This document shows positions 6,000-6,929 of a DNA stretch of 6,929 nucleotides, piece by piece (position 1 is the stretch's first letter; each line of letters opens with the position of its first letter). Source of the stretch: Rickettsia typhi (GTDB lineage: Bacteria > Pseudomonadota > Alphaproteobacteria > Rickettsiales > UBA1997); assembly GCA_945906835.1 (NCBI GenBank), contig CAMDRL010000069.1, positions 1 through 6,929 of the forward strand, given 5' to 3'. The notes under the pieces were generated by a model, which worked only from the letters and a program-made list of their open reading frames with translations, did no database searches and was not told the DNA's origin. Both the position numbers and the translations under genes were made by a program.

Positions 6000-6478
6000 T
6001 ATTTTCTTATCTTCAAATCTCGTAAAGTTTTATCAAAATATTTAGCCCTAATTAAAATTTGTGCTGCTTTGGTAAAGTCTTTATTTTCAAGCGCTTTAGC
6101 TGTTTTTTCTAAAAGAGATTTTATCTCGGAAATTAAATATTTTTTAAGTGAATCTTTTTCTTCCAAAGTAATTTCTGCAACTTTTTCTTGTAGTTCTAAA
6201 ATTTCTTCCAGAGTCTCCATATCTGGCTTTGGGGCCTTTGAATCATTTTCAAGATCAATACCATTAAGCTGTAAAATATGTGAAGCGCGCTGTAATGGAT
6301 TTTTTAAAACTTTATAAGCTTCATTAATAGAAATAGATTTTTCAACATCAGAGCTTGAATTGTCTGGATGAAACTGCTTTTGAAATTCAAGATATTTATT
6401 TTCTAACTCTTCTAAATCAATGTTAAAATCAACATTAAAAGAAAAATTCTCAAAATAGTTTTTTATCTGATCTATCAT
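5999..6478 (-). CDS. hscB: Fe-S cluster co-chaperone HscB (J-protein)
   Basis: A 159-residue J-domain co-chaperone, slightly shorter than E. coli HscB (171). It brings IscU to HscA and stimulates the HscA ATPase. The N-terminal J domain includes LEELENKYLEFQKQFHPDNS with the essential HPD motif at 37-39, then SISINEAYKVLKNPLQRASHIL (about 48-69), the normal end of a J domain. The C-terminal three-helix domain that contacts IscU is seen in METLEEILELQEKVAEI (87-103) and KAAQILIRAKYFDKTLRDL (about 138-156). The ATG overlaps the TGA of iscA as ATGA (6475-6478), the classic arrangement for translational coupling. A premature stop in iscA could therefore lower hscB translation. hscA follows after 47 bases. 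All expected elements are present. Confidence 0.93.
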   Translation of the reverse strand: MIDQIKNYFENFSFNVDFNIDLEELENKYLEFQKQFHPDNSSSDVEKSISINEAYKVLKNPLQRASHILQLNGIDLENDSKAPKPDMETLEEILELQEKVAEITLEEKDSLKKYLISEIKSLLEKTAKALENKDFTKAAQILIRAKYFDKTLRDLKIRK

Positions 6479-6849
6479 GCTTTGAAACTTTCACCACAAC
6501 CACAGCGCCCCTTTTCATTTGGGTTCACAAAGTCAAAACCAGTGTCCAAATCATTTTCTTTGTAAATCATTTCACTGCCCACCAAAAACATTGAAATTTT
6601 TGGATCAATAAAAACCGAAATTCCTTCACGAATTACCACATCGTCAAATTTAGAAATATTTTTATCTTTTAAAGCATATTCAATTGTATAAGACAAGCCA
6701 GAGCAGCCGCGTGTTCTAATGCCAACTTTAATGCCATCGCAAGGCTCTTTTCTTTGGGCTAAAAGCGCTTTGACTTGCTAAAAAGCGCCGTCAGTAATTT
6801 TTAAATAATCGACAATAGCATTGCCTGTGGGTGAAAATTGTAATTTCAT
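6475..6849 (-). pseudogene. iscA: iscA, Fe-S cluster carrier, interrupted by an in-frame amber codon
   Basis: Reading from ATG at 6847-6849 gives an A-type Fe-S carrier of 124 codons before TGA. Codon 24 is TAG (6778-6780), in KITDGAF*QVKALLAQRK. The frame is the same on both sides and the homology continues: IKVGIRTRGCSGLSYTIEYA (C49), then NPNEKGRCGCGES near the end (C116 and C118), so all three cluster-binding cysteines are encoded. Most family members have Lys, Arg or Gln near the stop position, so a single substitution explains it. The next common start downstream is TTG at 6694-6696, which would lose C49. iscU ends with TAG too, which argues against amber being recoded. About 15 residues before KITDGAF exceed the usual N-terminus. 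The gene lies 7 bases after iscU and overlaps hscB by 4. A sequencing error, true inactivation or leaky readthrough are all possible; other A-type carriers may compensate. Confidence 0.85.
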
Positions 6850-6856
6850 TTTAAAT

Positions 6857-6929
6857 CTATGCTGCTGCTTTTTGTTTTTTATAATCTTCAATAGCGGCTT
6901 TAATAGCTTCTTCTGCTAAAACTGAACAA
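6857..6929 (-). CDS. iscU: Fe-S cluster scaffold IscU, C-terminal end only
   Basis: The last 23 residues are visible, CSVLAEEAIKAAIEDYKKQK then AAA and TAG at 6857-6859. They match the IscU C-terminus (E. coli HCSILAEDAIKAAIADYKSK). The first visible residue is the third conserved cluster-ligating cysteine; the rest lies beyond the window. IscU is the scaffold on which IscS sulfur and iron form [2Fe-2S] clusters, released by HscB/HscA encoded downstream. iscA starts 7 bases after its stop, so the genes are almost certainly cotranscribed. Confidence 0.9.
   Translation of the reverse strand, partial: CSVLAEEAIKAAIEDYKKQKAAA

Noticed and set aside
6069..6317. Plus-strand open frame of 82 residues opposite hscB
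   Set aside because: Ser/Phe-rich composition typical of the reverse strand of a Glu/Lys-rich helical protein; hscB is clearly the real gene.
6475..6696. Short IscA beginning at TTG 6696 as a functional protein
   Set aside because: It would lack the GCSG cysteine and the N-terminal strands; the similarity upstream of it shows that it is the remainder of an interrupted iscA.
6778..6780. TAG recoded as an amino acid in this genome
   Set aside because: iscU, immediately upstream, ends with TAG at the expected C-terminus, so TAG serves as a normal stop here.

Overview
The window is A+T-rich DNA with a proteobacterial gene set: an ISC iron-sulfur operon in the order iscU-iscA-hscB-hscA, a 176-residue E. 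coli-type inorganic pyrophosphatase, an outer-membrane beta-barrel protein and a FadI-like thiolase. Decayed genes, dispersed palindromic repeats and one such repeat inserted in frame in a conserved protein resemble Rickettsiales and related host-associated alphaproteobacteria. That lineage is an inference, not proven. Most starts lack a visible Shine-Dalgarno sequence and follow A- or AC-rich leaders.

Layout. 1-555 (+) is the 3' part of an outer-membrane beta-barrel gene. It converges on a HisN-type inositol-monophosphatase-family gene, 552-1337 (-), and both stop codons share one TTAA. A short divergent spacer (1338-1419) leads to a FadI-like thiolase (1420-2724, +). A palindrome-rich repeat cluster (about 2730-2843) separates it from the pyrophosphatase gene ppa (2894-3424, +). 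The 658-base gap from 3425 to 4082 holds a pseudogene of a prepilin-type N-terminal methylation protein, readable in three successive frames (3405-3939), a perfect 16-bp inverted repeat inside it, and a 65-bp palindromic repeat (3961-4025). I see nothing identifiable in 4026-4082.

The right side is the ISC operon on the minus strand, transcribed from high to low coordinates: iscU (C-terminal end only, 6857-6929), iscA (6475-6849, interrupted by an amber codon), hscB (5999-6478) and hscA (4083-5951). IscU is the scaffold, IscA a cluster carrier, and HscB/HscA the co-chaperone and chaperone that release clusters from IscU. The usual downstream ferredoxin gene fdx is not here.

The notable features are: (a) a composite repeat of about 105 bp inserted in frame in the hscA ATPase domain; (b) a near-identical half of it in the hscB-hscA spacer; (c) an in-frame TAG in iscA; and (d) the three-frame prepilin-type pseudogene. 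No defence system, mobile-element gene, CRISPR array, tRNA or rRNA was seen. The window looks like housekeeping genes in a genome undergoing repeat spread and gene decay, rather than a new multi-gene system.
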